Part shown: piece by piece, positions 1 through 8,438 of the stretch
Position numbering within the stretch: the stretch's first letter is position 1
Layout of the letters: each line of letters opens with the position of its first letter
DNA from: Dysgonomonas sp. UBA5412
GTDB lineage: Bacteria > Bacteroidota > Bacteroidia > Bacteroidales > Dysgonomonadaceae
Assembly: GCA_002409595.1 (NCBI GenBank)
Contig: DHNQ01000027.1
Span: 74,315 to 138,314 of the forward strand
Direction: 5' to 3'
Length of the DNA stretch: 64,000 bases
Translations under genes and position numbers: made by a program
The notes under the pieces: generated by a model
What the model saw: only the letters and a program-made list of their open reading frames with translations
Database searches by the model: none
What the model was told of the DNA's origin: nothing

Positions 1-881
1 TCTCCTTTATCCACCAATTTTTGTATTTTATCAACTACCGAAGGTCTGTCCTCAGCATAAGTAACCCCAAACCATTTAGAAGGAGTATCTAATACTTTTA
101 CATCAGCCGTCTTAGTTGTTATCAGATGGTCTACCATCAATGGAATAAAATATTCTGCTTTATGATTTCCTACATTAGCTTCAAGGAATTTTACAAAATA
201 CTTTTCGGAATGTTCGAAATAATCGGGAGTAAAACCCCACATATTCATAGATACGGGAGTATTTTCTTCCAACTTATACCAATAGTCTTCTGCATCCTTA
301 TACTGTATAGCACCATCTTTACGCTCGATATGGGTACGCTCTACAATGCTTTTCAAGAAATCGTTAGCATCTGTTTCACAAACACCTCTTGCCACAGCAC
401 CACTTTCCGACAGGGTGTTGCTAAGACGATAACCAACCATACAATAATGGTTTTCGGTATCACTCATTTTTTTCAACTGGTCAGCTAAGATTGTATAGCT
501 TTCGCGTCCGTAGAAATCATCAGCATTGATCACAGCAAAAGGTTCGTTTATTACATCCTTAGCCATCATTACAGCATGGTTTGTACCCCACGGTTTTTGT
601 CTGTCAGGGTGTAATTCAAATCCTTCGGGAAGGTTATCTAATTCTTGATATACAACTTCTACTGGGATATGATTTTCGTATTTGGATACTATTTTTTCAC
701 GAAATTCTTTATCAAACGACTTACGAATAACAAATACGACCTTTCCAAATCCGGCTCTCAGAGCATCGTAGATCGAATAGTCCATAATTGTTTCGCCATT
801 GGGACCTAGCCCATCCATTTGCTTTAGACTGCCATAACGGCTTCCCATACCGGCAGCAAGCACATACAAAGTTGGTTTCAT
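1..881 (-). CDS. Sugar-phosphate nucleotidyltransferase family protein (3' end off the window)
   Basis: The frame is open from an ATG at 881 to the left edge, giving 293 visible residues, so only a few C-terminal residues are probably missing. The N-terminus MKPTLYVLAAGMGSRYGSLK carries the G-x-G-x-R nucleotide-binding signature followed by a lysine, and a VINADDFYG stretch near residue 115 supplies the metal-binding aspartates of the GT-A-like nucleotidyltransferase fold. Family knowledge: such enzymes join NTP and a sugar 1-phosphate to make NDP-sugars for surface glycans. The exact sugar cannot be told. A good promoter lies 33 bp upstream on the same strand. No partner genes are visible because the left side is cut. 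Family confidence is high; substrate is unknown. Confidence 0.85.
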   Translation of the reverse strand, partial: MKPTLYVLAAGMGSRYGSLKQMDGLGPNGETIMDYSIYDALRAGFGKVVFVIRKSFDKEFREKIVSKYENHIPVEVVYQELDNLPEGFELHPDRQKPWGTNHAVMMAKDVINEPFAVINADDFYGRESYTILADQLKKMSDTENHYCMVGYRLSNTLSESGAVARGVCETDANDFLKSIVERTHIERKDGAIQYKDAEDYWYKLEENTPVSMNMWGFTPDYFEHSEKYFVKFLEANVGNHKAEYFIPLMVDHLITTKTADVKVLDTPSKWFGVTYAEDRPSVVDKIQKLVDKG

Positions 882-913
882 AATAAATATTTTACAGTTA
901 ATTTTTAGAAACA

Positions 914-943
914 CAAAGATAAACTTTTAAGAATTAAGTCAAA
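914..943 (-). promoter_or_regulatory. Promoter of the nucleotidyltransferase gene
   Basis: On the minus strand TTTG (943-940) is followed after 18 bp by TATCTTTG (921-914), matching the Bacteroidota -33/-7 consensus TTTG-N19-TAnnTTTG. The start codon is at 881, giving a leader of roughly 25-30 nt. Confidence 0.6.
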
Positions 944-1086
944 TATAATTCTGTAATTATTACCTCCTTATAGCAAATTGTCAAGTGAGAGAGAAAATTT
1001 TTGCATAACATTCTAAAACTATTTGACTATAAATTTGGTTTAAATAAGAGATTGCAGAAAGAAACCGAATATACTAATGTATGAAT

Positions 1087-1134
1087 ATACCATATTTATG
1101 GTATTTTAAATAATTATAGCATATCGTAACTTTG
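1087..1134 (+). promoter_or_regulatory. Inverted repeat plus -7 element upstream of susC
   Basis: ATACCA (1087-1092), a 6-bp spacer and TGGTAT (1099-1104) form a perfect inverted repeat. A -7 element TAACTTTG follows at 1127-1134. The -33 position (about 1104-1107) lacks TTTG, and the repeat is centred about 43 bp before the likely start site, as for a class II activator site. The same repeat occurs at nearly the same distance in front of metNI (29913-29930). Operator function is inferred. Confidence 0.55.
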
Positions 1135-1165
1135 TATCATAAATAAAAGCCAATAGACTCGTTTT

Positions 1166-1261
1166 ATGAAAAGAATATTTGTCATAGATTTGTTCAATAC
1201 TCCATCCCATATACAAGGCAACAACTATTTTATGTGTATAAATGGTTGTTGTAGACACTAA
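1166..1261 (+). CDS. Possible 31-codon upstream ORF in the susC leader
   Basis: An ATG at 1166, about 25 nt after the predicted transcription start, opens a 31-codon frame ending with TAA at 1259-1261. The peptide begins MKRIFVIDLF and ends with a cysteine-containing tail, CINGCCRH. The 3' part of the ORF overlaps the hairpin at 1219-1251, so translation would melt it. It resembles no family I know. Short frames of this size occur by chance, so only its position in the leader makes it worth listing. Confidence 0.2.
   Translation: MKRIFVIDLFNTPSHIQGNNYFMCINGCCRH
1219..1251 (+). promoter_or_regulatory. Strong leader hairpin upstream of susC
   Basis: CAACAACTATTT (1219-1230), a 9-nt loop and AAATGGTTGTTG (1240-1251) pair over 12 bp with one G-U. 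No T-run follows, so it is not an intrinsic terminator. It lies inside the long 5' leader of the susC-like gene and could affect RNA stability or translation of the short ORF it overlaps. Confidence 0.4.
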
Positions 1262-1394
1262 TCGAAACATTTGCTTGTAAATATACAAGTAATAAAAACT
1301 ATCCATATCGAATAATCAATAGCACCAGAATATCTGACTGACAGACATTCATTCTATTTTCATCTATTTATATAAATTTTTTATTTTAGTTATC

Positions 1395-4300
1395 ATGAAG
1401 TTAAAGATAGTAATCTTCTTTATCGCTCTATTAAATGTATCTCTTGCATTTGCCCAAAGTGGTAATATTGTAAATGGTACAGTTATAGATCAAAACGGTG
1501 AGCCCTTAATTGGAGTTGCTGTGACTGTAAAAGGTTCCACAAGTGGAACTATAACCGATTTAGACGGCAAATATAGTTTGCCTGTTGACAAATCAAAAAC
1601 GATTGTTTTTACCTACGTAGGGTTTGAGACAAAAGAGGTTTCAGCCACGTCTAACATCATCAATGTGACTCTCGAGAGCTCTGAAAATATTTTAGACGAC
1701 GTTATCGTAGTTGCATACGGAACAGCATCTAAAGCCGGATATACAGGATCGGCTTCAACTCTTAAAGCAAAAGAGATTGCCAATTCGCAGGTAAGTAGTG
1801 TATCCCGTCTGCTACAAGGTAGCGCTTCCGGAGTACAATCTGTTGCAAGCTCGGGACAGCCCGGATCTGATGCCGATATTTTCATTCGAGGTATTGGGTC
1901 TATCAACGCATCCAGTAAGCCTTTATATATTGTAGATGGCGCACCATATGATGGTAGCCTCAACTCTTTGAATCCAGCAGATATAGAATCCATAAATGTA
2001 CTGAAAGACGCAGCTTCTACAGCCCTTTATGGATCTCGTGCAGGAAATGGACTTGTTATAATAACAACTAAGCAAGGACGAAAAAATGAAAAGGCTGTAA
2101 TAGATGCACGTTTCACTTACGGTATTTCAGACCGTGCAGTAAAAGATTATAAGCAGGTATCAACTAACGAATATTTTCAACTGACATGGGAAGCCATGCG
2201 CAATCAACAAATGTATGTTAACGGAAAGAATGCAGCAGAGTCGGCACAATATGCAACCGAGAACTTAACATCAAGATTGGGTGTAAAAAACATGAACCCA
2301 TACGGCCAGAATTATCCTAATCCTGTAGATTTGAATGGAAATATTGTAGCCGGAGCAACACCTCTATGGGATGACAATTGGTCGGACGAATATACACAGA
2401 ATGCACATCGCATGGAAGCCAATGTCGGTATCTCGGGAGGAAGTGCAGGTACAAGCTATTATGTTTCATTAAATTATCTCGATGATCAGGGTATCGCCCC
2501 TGCTTCAGACTTCAAACGATATACAGGGCGTATCAATCTGAACTCAGATCTAAAACCTTGGTTAAAATTATCAACAAGTATAGCTCTGACTCATTCGAAA
2601 CAAAATGCGCCAAAGGGAGATGACTCATCGTCTGACAATGCGCTTTTCACAGCCCGATTGATACCAAGCTTCTATCCTATATGGGAACGTAATCCTGAGA
2701 ATGGTGAATTTATCTGGGATAATGGGAAAAAAGTATATGACTTTGGATATTACAGACCATCCGGAGCTTCGAGAGGTAATAACCACTTAGGAACAGCTCC
2801 TTATGATTTCAAACGAGTGACTAACGATATGGCATCTATCAGAACTGCAATAGATGTAGATATTATAAAAGGACTTTCATACAGAGGTAGTATCAATATT
2901 GATTATACTAACAGAAATAATCATAACTATTATAATCCGACAATCGGACCTGAAACGAATAATGATATCAGAGGTTCAGTGTCTAAGTATAATTACCGTA
3001 CAACAGGTTTTACAGGAAATAATGTACTTACATACAAAACAACCATCAACGATGTACATAATCTGAAACTCTTAGCAGGACAAGAGTATTATGAATACAA
3101 CACAACTAACTTCTATGGTCAGCGAAACGGACTTCCGGCTCTGGGCTTCGAAGAGCCGGATGCAGCCAGCTTACTTGTAGACTTTGGAGGCTATTCGGAT
3201 CAATATAAACTATTAAGTTACTTCGGAAGTGGAGAATATAACTATAACAACAAATATTACGCATCAGCTTCTTTACGCCGAGACGGTTCATCTCGCTTTT
3301 CACCTAAAAGTCGTTGGGGTACATTTTGGGCAATAGGAGGATCGTGGAGAATATCCGAAGAAGACTTTATGAAAGATATCAAGGCAATCGACAAACTTTC
3401 TATCCGTGCCAGCTATGGCGGACAGGGTAATGATAACCTAGATGCCTATTATGCTTATAAATCGTTATTCTCAATACAAAATAATCTGGGAGAATCTGGC
3501 TTTGTTACAGATCGCTTAGAGACACCTGATCTGAAATGGGAAACAAATCTTAACTTCAATGTAGGTATAGACTATGCCCTATTCAACAATCGTTTGTCAG
3601 GTTCGGTAGAATATTTTGACCGTAGATCAAAAGACCTGTTATTCGAAATACCGAAACCGCTTTCTACCGGATATTCAGGTTTACCGGCAAACGTAGGAGC
3701 ATTAAAAAACTATGGAGTTGAAGTCTCTGTTACCGGGCGTTTGGTCGATACAAAAGATTTGAAATGGGGCTTAACAGTGAATGCAACTCATTACAAAAAC
3801 AAGATTACTAAACTTCCGCAAGGAGATATCGTATCAGGCACAAAACTAATGCGTGTAGGAGGTTCTATATATGACTTCTTTATGGCAGAATGGGGTGGCA
3901 TAGATCCCGAAGATGGTTTACCTCAATGGTATATGACCAATAGCAACGACGAAAGAGTGCTTACTAAAAATTACAATGATGCTAATACTACTAAATCGAA
4001 AATAGTAAAAGGCAGCGCACTTCCCGACCTAGTAGGTGGATTCAGTACTAATATAACATTCAAAGACTTTGAACTATCTGCAATGTTTGCCTACTCTCTC
4101 GGAGGAAAGATTTTCAATCAAGATAAATTATTTATTTTGCATAATGGAAGCAATGCCGGACGAGCAATGTCAGTGGATATGCTAGATCGTTGGACTCCTG
4201 AAAATAGATATACAGACATACCTCGTTTACAGACAGTAAACAGTAATTCTTGGACTAGCACCTCTACACGCTTCTTAGTAGATGCGAGCTATATGCGAAT

Positions 4301-4508
4301 GAAGAATCTGACTTTGGGTTACAATATTCCAAAATCGGTACTTAACAAAGTTTTTGTAAATAACTGTAAAGTATTTTTCCAAGCAGAAAACCTATTCACA
4401 ATATTTGGAGAAGAAGGTCTTGACCCTGAACAGAATGTAAACGGAGTTAGCTATTTCCGCTATCCGGCCATGCGTACAGGATCTGTTGGTATAAATCTTA
4501 CATTTTAA
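1395..4508 (+). CDS. SusC/RagA-type TonB-dependent outer-membrane transporter
   Basis: A 1037-residue protein with a signal peptide (MKLKIVIFFIALLNVSLAFA), then an N-terminal carboxypeptidase-regulatory-like domain (about residues 25-95) with the NGTVIDQNGEPLIGVAV start typical of SusC proteins, a TonB-box-like DDVIVVAYG near residue 100, a plug domain (ADIFIRGIGSI, KPLYIVDGAP, LYGSRAGNGLVIITTK) and a long beta-barrel ending in phenylalanine. Family role: energised import of oligosaccharides or peptides together with a SusD lipoprotein lid. The partner SusD follows 28 bp downstream. No glycoside hydrolase is linked to it; the next gene is an S9 peptidase, so a RagA-like peptide role is possible but unproven. 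Confidence 0.95.
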   Translation: MKLKIVIFFIALLNVSLAFAQSGNIVNGTVIDQNGEPLIGVAVTVKGSTSGTITDLDGKYSLPVDKSKTIVFTYVGFETKEVSATSNIINVTLESSENILDDVIVVAYGTASKAGYTGSASTLKAKEIANSQVSSVSRLLQGSASGVQSVASSGQPGSDADIFIRGIGSINASSKPLYIVDGAPYDGSLNSLNPADIESINVLKDAASTALYGSRAGNGLVIITTKQGRKNEKAVIDARFTYGISDRAVKDYKQVSTNEYFQLTWEAMRNQQMYVNGKNAAESAQYATENLTSRLGVKNMNPYGQNYPNPVDLNGNIVAGATPLWDDNWSDEYTQNAHRMEANVGISGGSAGTSYYVSLNYLDDQGIAPASDFKRYTGRINLNSDLKPWLKLSTSIALTHSKQNAPKGDDSSSDNALFTARLIPSFYPIWERNPENGEFIWDNGKKVYDFGYYRPSGASRGNNHLGTAPYDFKRVTNDMASIRTAIDVDIIKGLSYRGSINIDYTNRNNHNYYNPTIGPETNNDIRGSVSKYNYRTTGFTGNNVLTYKTTINDVHNLKLLAGQEYYEYNTTNFYGQRNGLPALGFEEPDAASLLVDFGGYSDQYKLLSYFGSGEYNYNNKYYASASLRRDGSSRFSPKSRWGTFWAIGGSWRISEEDFMKDIKAIDKLSIRASYGGQGNDNLDAYYAYKSLFSIQNNLGESGFVTDRLETPDLKWETNLNFNVGIDYALFNNRLSGSVEYFDRRSKDLLFEIPKPLSTGYSGLPANVGALKNYGVEVSVTGRLVDTKDLKWGLTVNATHYKNKITKLPQGDIVSGTKLMRVGGSIYDFFMAEWGGIDPEDGLPQWYMTNSNDERVLTKNYNDANTTKSKIVKGSALPDLVGGFSTNITFKDFELSAMFAYSLGGKIFNQDKLFILHNGSNAGRAMSVDMLDRWTPENRYTDIPRLQTVNSNSWTSTSTRFLVDASYMRMKNLTLGYNIPKSVLNKVFVNNCKVFFQAENLFTIFGEEGLDPEQNVNGVSYFRYPAMRTGSVGINLTF

Positions 4509-4536
4509 CTATTAGCAATCGGAAAAACAGAAAATA

Positions 4537-6003
4537 ATGAAAAAAATTATATACATAATAGCATTCACTATACTAGGGGCTTCGTTTCACTCTTGTGATC
4601 TGGATACTACCCCTACCAATGCCGCCGAATCCGACATTGTATTCGAGAGTGCAGAAAATGCAGAAAAAGTGCTCAACGGCACATGGGCTTATATGATGGA
4701 AACATTCAATAGTTATGCCAATCCCGGATGGGCATGTCTATTTAGAACTAGCGATGCAATGGGTAATGATGTAGCCATGCAGCCAAACAAGTATGGATAC
4801 TATAATCAATATTCGTTTACGGCAGTAGTAAGCACCAGTTCGGGCACAGTACAAAATGTTTGGAGAATTGCCTATAAAACAATAGATAACATGAACCATC
4901 TCATCACAAAAATAGATGGAGTACCGGGAGAAGCATCATTAAAAGCAAGAGTAAAAGCTCAGGCATATGCACTGAGAGGATATATGTATCTTAACCTTGC
5001 CACTTACTTTTCCGGCAACTATAAAGATAATGTTAATACCCCTTCGGTACCGATCTATTTGGCTCCAACGGATAACAATACAGAGGGAAATGTCAAAGAA
5101 ACGTTAGGAAACGTATATAAACAAGCTGAGAGTGATCTATTGGAAGCCTATAAAGCAATTGGATCTTATAATGGAGGAACAGCCAAACATAAGATAAACA
5201 AGAATGTTGTATCAGGAGTATTAGCTCGTTTATATCTGCAAACAGAATCGTGGGCTGATGCTGAAAAATATGCAAAAGAAGCCGAAGCTACTTACAACTG
5301 GATGTCACAGGCAGATTACTTAGGCGGATTTAACGATCAAAATAATACCGAATGGATATGGGCTCACGGACAGACAGCTAATCAAAGCAATGCAAGCTAC
5401 AATTTCCATTTCATAGACGTATCTTCATCTTCATCATTTTATTACAGCTTTATGGCTGATCCATATTTCAAAGACTATTTTGATGAATCAGATATTCGTA
5501 CTCAGTTATTCGAATGGGATACAACCCGATATGAAGGAGGCTTGATGTATAAGAAATTCCGATTCAAGGCCGATCAGACCGGAGATCTGGTAATGATGAG
5601 AAAAGCTGAAATGGTTTTAATAGAAGCAGAGGCTTTAGCCGAACAAAATCAATTGACCAAAGCTATAGAAAAGCTAAATGAACTAAGAGTTGCCCGTGGT
5701 GCAAAAACACCCGATTTAGCCTCACGATCTAAAGATCAATTAGTAGAAGAAATACTGTTGGAACGTAGGAAAGAACTATTTGGAGAAGGATTTTCTCTTT
5801 CTGACATCAAACGCAGAAAGAAATCGGTAGAACGCAAGGAAGTACCTTCCGGAACAACTGTTACTGTTGGCAATCGGAAAATAGCAATACAAGGGCATAC
5901 AATACTTAAATTCCCTGATGGCACAGCATTCAAGGCAGATAGTCCTTATTATATCTTTGCAATCCCATCATCCGAAAGCCAAAATAACCCTAATATTGAT
6001 TAA
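4537..6003 (+). CDS. SusD/RagB-type substrate-binding lipoprotein
   Basis: A 488-residue lipoprotein with a signal and lipobox ending ASFHSC (Cys about residue 20), followed by the SusD fold: the N-terminal motif NAEKVLNGTWAYMM, the ALRGYMYLNLATYF helix near residue 150 and the C-terminal LLERRKELFGEGFSLSDIKR signature. It is anchored on the outer face of the outer membrane and caps the SusC barrel encoded just upstream. The length is close to the family norm. It ends in a strong terminator, so susCD is a two-gene unit. The ligand cannot be read from the sequence. Confidence 0.93.
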   Translation: MKKIIYIIAFTILGASFHSCDLDTTPTNAAESDIVFESAENAEKVLNGTWAYMMETFNSYANPGWACLFRTSDAMGNDVAMQPNKYGYYNQYSFTAVVSTSSGTVQNVWRIAYKTIDNMNHLITKIDGVPGEASLKARVKAQAYALRGYMYLNLATYFSGNYKDNVNTPSVPIYLAPTDNNTEGNVKETLGNVYKQAESDLLEAYKAIGSYNGGTAKHKINKNVVSGVLARLYLQTESWADAEKYAKEAEATYNWMSQADYLGGFNDQNNTEWIWAHGQTANQSNASYNFHFIDVSSSSSFYYSFMADPYFKDYFDESDIRTQLFEWDTTRYEGGLMYKKFRFKADQTGDLVMMRKAEMVLIEAEALAEQNQLTKAIEKLNELRVARGAKTPDLASRSKDQLVEEILLERRKELFGEGFSLSDIKRRKKSVERKEVPSGTTVTVGNRKIAIQGHTILKFPDGTAFKADSPYYIFAIPSSESQNNPNID

Positions 6004-6029
6004 TCAAACCCTGATTACTTATATATTTC

Positions 6030-6063
6030 AAAGAGCTGTAAAATATTTTACAGCTCTTTTTTA
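6030..6063 (+). terminator. Intrinsic terminator after susD
   Basis: AAAGAGCTGTAAAA pairs perfectly with TTTTACAGCTCTTT across a 2-nt centre, followed by more T residues. It begins 27 bp after the susD stop and separates the susCD unit from the S9 peptidase. Confidence 0.85.
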
Positions 6064-6270
6064 TATCATAAAAGAAAACCAGTAAAAAAAGATCTTATTT
6101 ATCTATATAATAAATTACTATAAACTCGGATATAACGTAAGAACAAAAAAGTAACAAAATAAAAATATACCAAAATTTGTTACCTTTGTAACCTTTTTGA
6201 ATTATGATATAAAAGTTAGCGCAATCTTGCAAAAACTGACGCCTTGTTAGAATGTAAATTTTTTGAATAT

Positions 6271-8364
6271 ATGAAATACAAATCTATTATGGCATTACTT
6301 ATGGGTGCTACAATGCTTGCCTGCAACACAGCAGAGAAAAAAACAGAGACTGACAAGGGAGATCCGATCATCGGAAAAGCATCTCCTGAAATCGAAAATG
6401 GGATAATGACCCCTGAGGTACTTTACAGCTTTGGCAGAGTAAGTGACGTGCAGGTGTCACCCGACAAGTCGAAAATTCTGTACGGAGTTACTTATGTAAG
6501 TATCGAACAAAACAAAACGAACAGAGAGCTATTCACTGTAAACATTGATGGCTCGGACAAAAAACAAATCACCGAAACTCCCAAAAGTGAAAACAATGCT
6601 GTTTGGATAAATGGTGGGAATAAAATCGCATTTCTAAGTAGTGAAAGCGGTTCTATGCAGATATGGGAAATGAATGCTAACGGATCGGGTCGTAAACAAA
6701 TAAGCGATATCGAGGGAGGTGTAAATGGGTTCTCATACTCTCCTGACGAAAAGAAAGTCATGTACATAAAGAATGTAAAATATGGAGAACATACGGTAGA
6801 CGTATATCCGGATCTGCCTAAAGCTTCGGGACGTATCATCGACGATCTTATGTATAAGCATTGGGATCAGTGGGTAGAAGAAATACCACATACATTTGTT
6901 GCCGACTATGATGGTGCAAAACTGACTAATGACACGGATATACTCAACGGAGAGCCATACGAAAGTCCGATGTTACCTTTTGGAGGAACGGAGCAAATAG
7001 CATGGAGTCCGGATAGCAAAACAATAGCTTATACCTGCCGCAAGAAGAAAGGTGTGGAATATGCCTTGTCAACCAACTCTGACATATATTTATACAATAT
7101 AGAAACAAAAGAAACTCAAAATCTGACAGAAAGTATGATGGGCTACGATATCAACCCTGTATTTTCGCCCGATGGTAAATATATTGCATGGCAAAGTATG
7201 GAGCGTGATGGATACGAATCGGACAAAAACCGTATGTTTGTCATGAACCTTGCTACAAAAGAAAAAATATATGTGACAGAAAAATTCGATTATAATACCG
7301 ATTATTTGGCATGGAACGATAACGAAAGCATTTATTTTATATCTTGTGTAGAAGCCAAAACTCATATTTTCAAAGCTTTCATACACACAAAAGAAATCAA
7401 TCAGATCACCAAGGGTGACTTCGATTACGAATCGTTTGGCATAACCGGCGACAAACTGGTTGCGTTACGCCATTCTCTGTCAGCACCAAATGAAATATAT
7501 GCTGTCAATCCAACAACCGGAGAGGCTACCGATATAAGTCTTGAAAATAAAGATATACTGAACCAATTGAAAATGGGTAAGGTGGAAGAACGTTGGATCA
7601 CAACAACTGACAACAAGAAAATGTTGACTTGGGTTGTCTATCCGCCAAACTTTGATCCGAATAAAAAATATCCTGCAATATTATATTGTCAGGGAGGACC
7701 TCAAAGCACCGTAAGCCAATTTTGGTCGTATCGTTGGAACTTGCAGATGATGGCTGCAAATGGTTATATCATTGTTGCCCCAAATCGTAGAGGATTGCCC
7801 GGATTTGGTCAGGAATGGTTGGAACAGATCAGCAAAGACTATGGTGGTCAGAATATGAAAGATTATCTTACTGCAATAGATACATTAGCTAAAGAGCCAT
7901 TTGTGGATGAAAGCAAATTGGGTTGTACAGGAGCAAGCTACGGCGGATTCTCCACTTATTGGTTAGCAGGCAATCACAACAAACGCTTCAAAGCTTTTCT
8001 GGCTCATGCCGGTATCTTCAATCTGGAAGCTCAATATCTGGAAACTGAAGAAATGTGGTTTGCCAATTGGGATCTTGGAGGCTCGTTTTGGGATAGGAAC
8101 AATTCTATCGCTCAACGCTCTTATGCCAACTCACCGCATAAGTTTATAGACAAATGGGATACTCCGATAATGATTACTCATGGAGAGCTGGACTATCGTA
8201 TCTTGGCTTCGCAAGGAATGATGGCATTCAATGCTGCTAAGCTGAAAGGAATACCTACACGTATGCTGATCTTCCCTAACGAGAATCACTGGATATCTCA
8301 ACCTCAAAACGGAATATTATTTCAACGTGAATTTGCCCATTGGTTTGATACATTCTTGAAATAA
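6271..8364 (+). CDS. S9 family (prolyl oligopeptidase-type) lipoprotein peptidase
   Basis: Starting at the ATG at 6271 the protein has 697 residues and a lipoprotein signal (ALLMGATMLAC). An in-frame TTG at 6244 would bury this signal, so I chose the ATG. The first half (to about residue 430) has WD40/TolB-like beta-propeller repeats with recurring SPD motifs; the second half is an alpha/beta hydrolase with nucleophile serine in GASYGGF (about residue 557), aspartate in GELDYRI (about 641) and histidine in NENHWI (about 672). Family role: release of dipeptides or acyl-amino acids from short peptides in the periplasm or at the cell surface. A palindromic segment with TACCTTTG (6182-6189) may be its -7 element. 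It stands alone between two terminators. Confidence 0.92.
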   Translation: MKYKSIMALLMGATMLACNTAEKKTETDKGDPIIGKASPEIENGIMTPEVLYSFGRVSDVQVSPDKSKILYGVTYVSIEQNKTNRELFTVNIDGSDKKQITETPKSENNAVWINGGNKIAFLSSESGSMQIWEMNANGSGRKQISDIEGGVNGFSYSPDEKKVMYIKNVKYGEHTVDVYPDLPKASGRIIDDLMYKHWDQWVEEIPHTFVADYDGAKLTNDTDILNGEPYESPMLPFGGTEQIAWSPDSKTIAYTCRKKKGVEYALSTNSDIYLYNIETKETQNLTESMMGYDINPVFSPDGKYIAWQSMERDGYESDKNRMFVMNLATKEKIYVTEKFDYNTDYLAWNDNESIYFISCVEAKTHIFKAFIHTKEINQITKGDFDYESFGITGDKLVALRHSLSAPNEIYAVNPTTGEATDISLENKDILNQLKMGKVEERWITTTDNKKMLTWVVYPPNFDPNKKYPAILYCQGGPQSTVSQFWSYRWNLQMMAANGYIIVAPNRRGLPGFGQEWLEQISKDYGGQNMKDYLTAIDTLAKEPFVDESKLGCTGASYGGFSTYWLAGNHNKRFKAFLAHAGIFNLEAQYLETEEMWFANWDLGGSFWDRNNSIAQRSYANSPHKFIDKWDTPIMITHGELDYRILASQGMMAFNAAKLKGIPTRMLIFPNENHWISQPQNGILFQREFAHWFDTFLK

Positions 8365-8382
8365 ACAAACCTACTATAAATT

Positions 8383-8415
8383 AAAAAAGCCTATCCAAAT
8401 CGGATAGGCTTTTTC
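8383..8415. terminator. Bidirectional terminator between the S9 peptidase and dhaK
   Basis: AAAAAGCCTATCC and GGATAGGCTTTTT pair around a short AAATC loop between two convergent genes. A-rich and T-rich flanks let it act on both strands. Confidence 0.85.
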
Positions 8416-8438
8416 TATATAAAGAGAAAAAAGACATT

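Larger units (their letters stand above)
882..1394. other. Divergent intergenic region with long susC leader
   Basis: This 513-bp gap holds the leftward promoter of the nucleotidyltransferase (914-943), the inverted repeat and -7 element for the rightward susC gene (1087-1134), and a leader of about 255 nt before the susC ATG at 1395. The leader contains a strong hairpin (1219-1251) and a 31-codon ORF (1166-1261). I see no protein gene of normal size here. Confidence 0.6.

Noticed and set aside
1219..1251. Terminator in the susC leader
   Set aside because: The stem is strong but no T-run follows on either side.
6244..6270. TTG start of the S9 peptidase at 6244
   Set aside because: It would place nine extra residues before a clear lipoprotein signal that begins at the ATG 6271.
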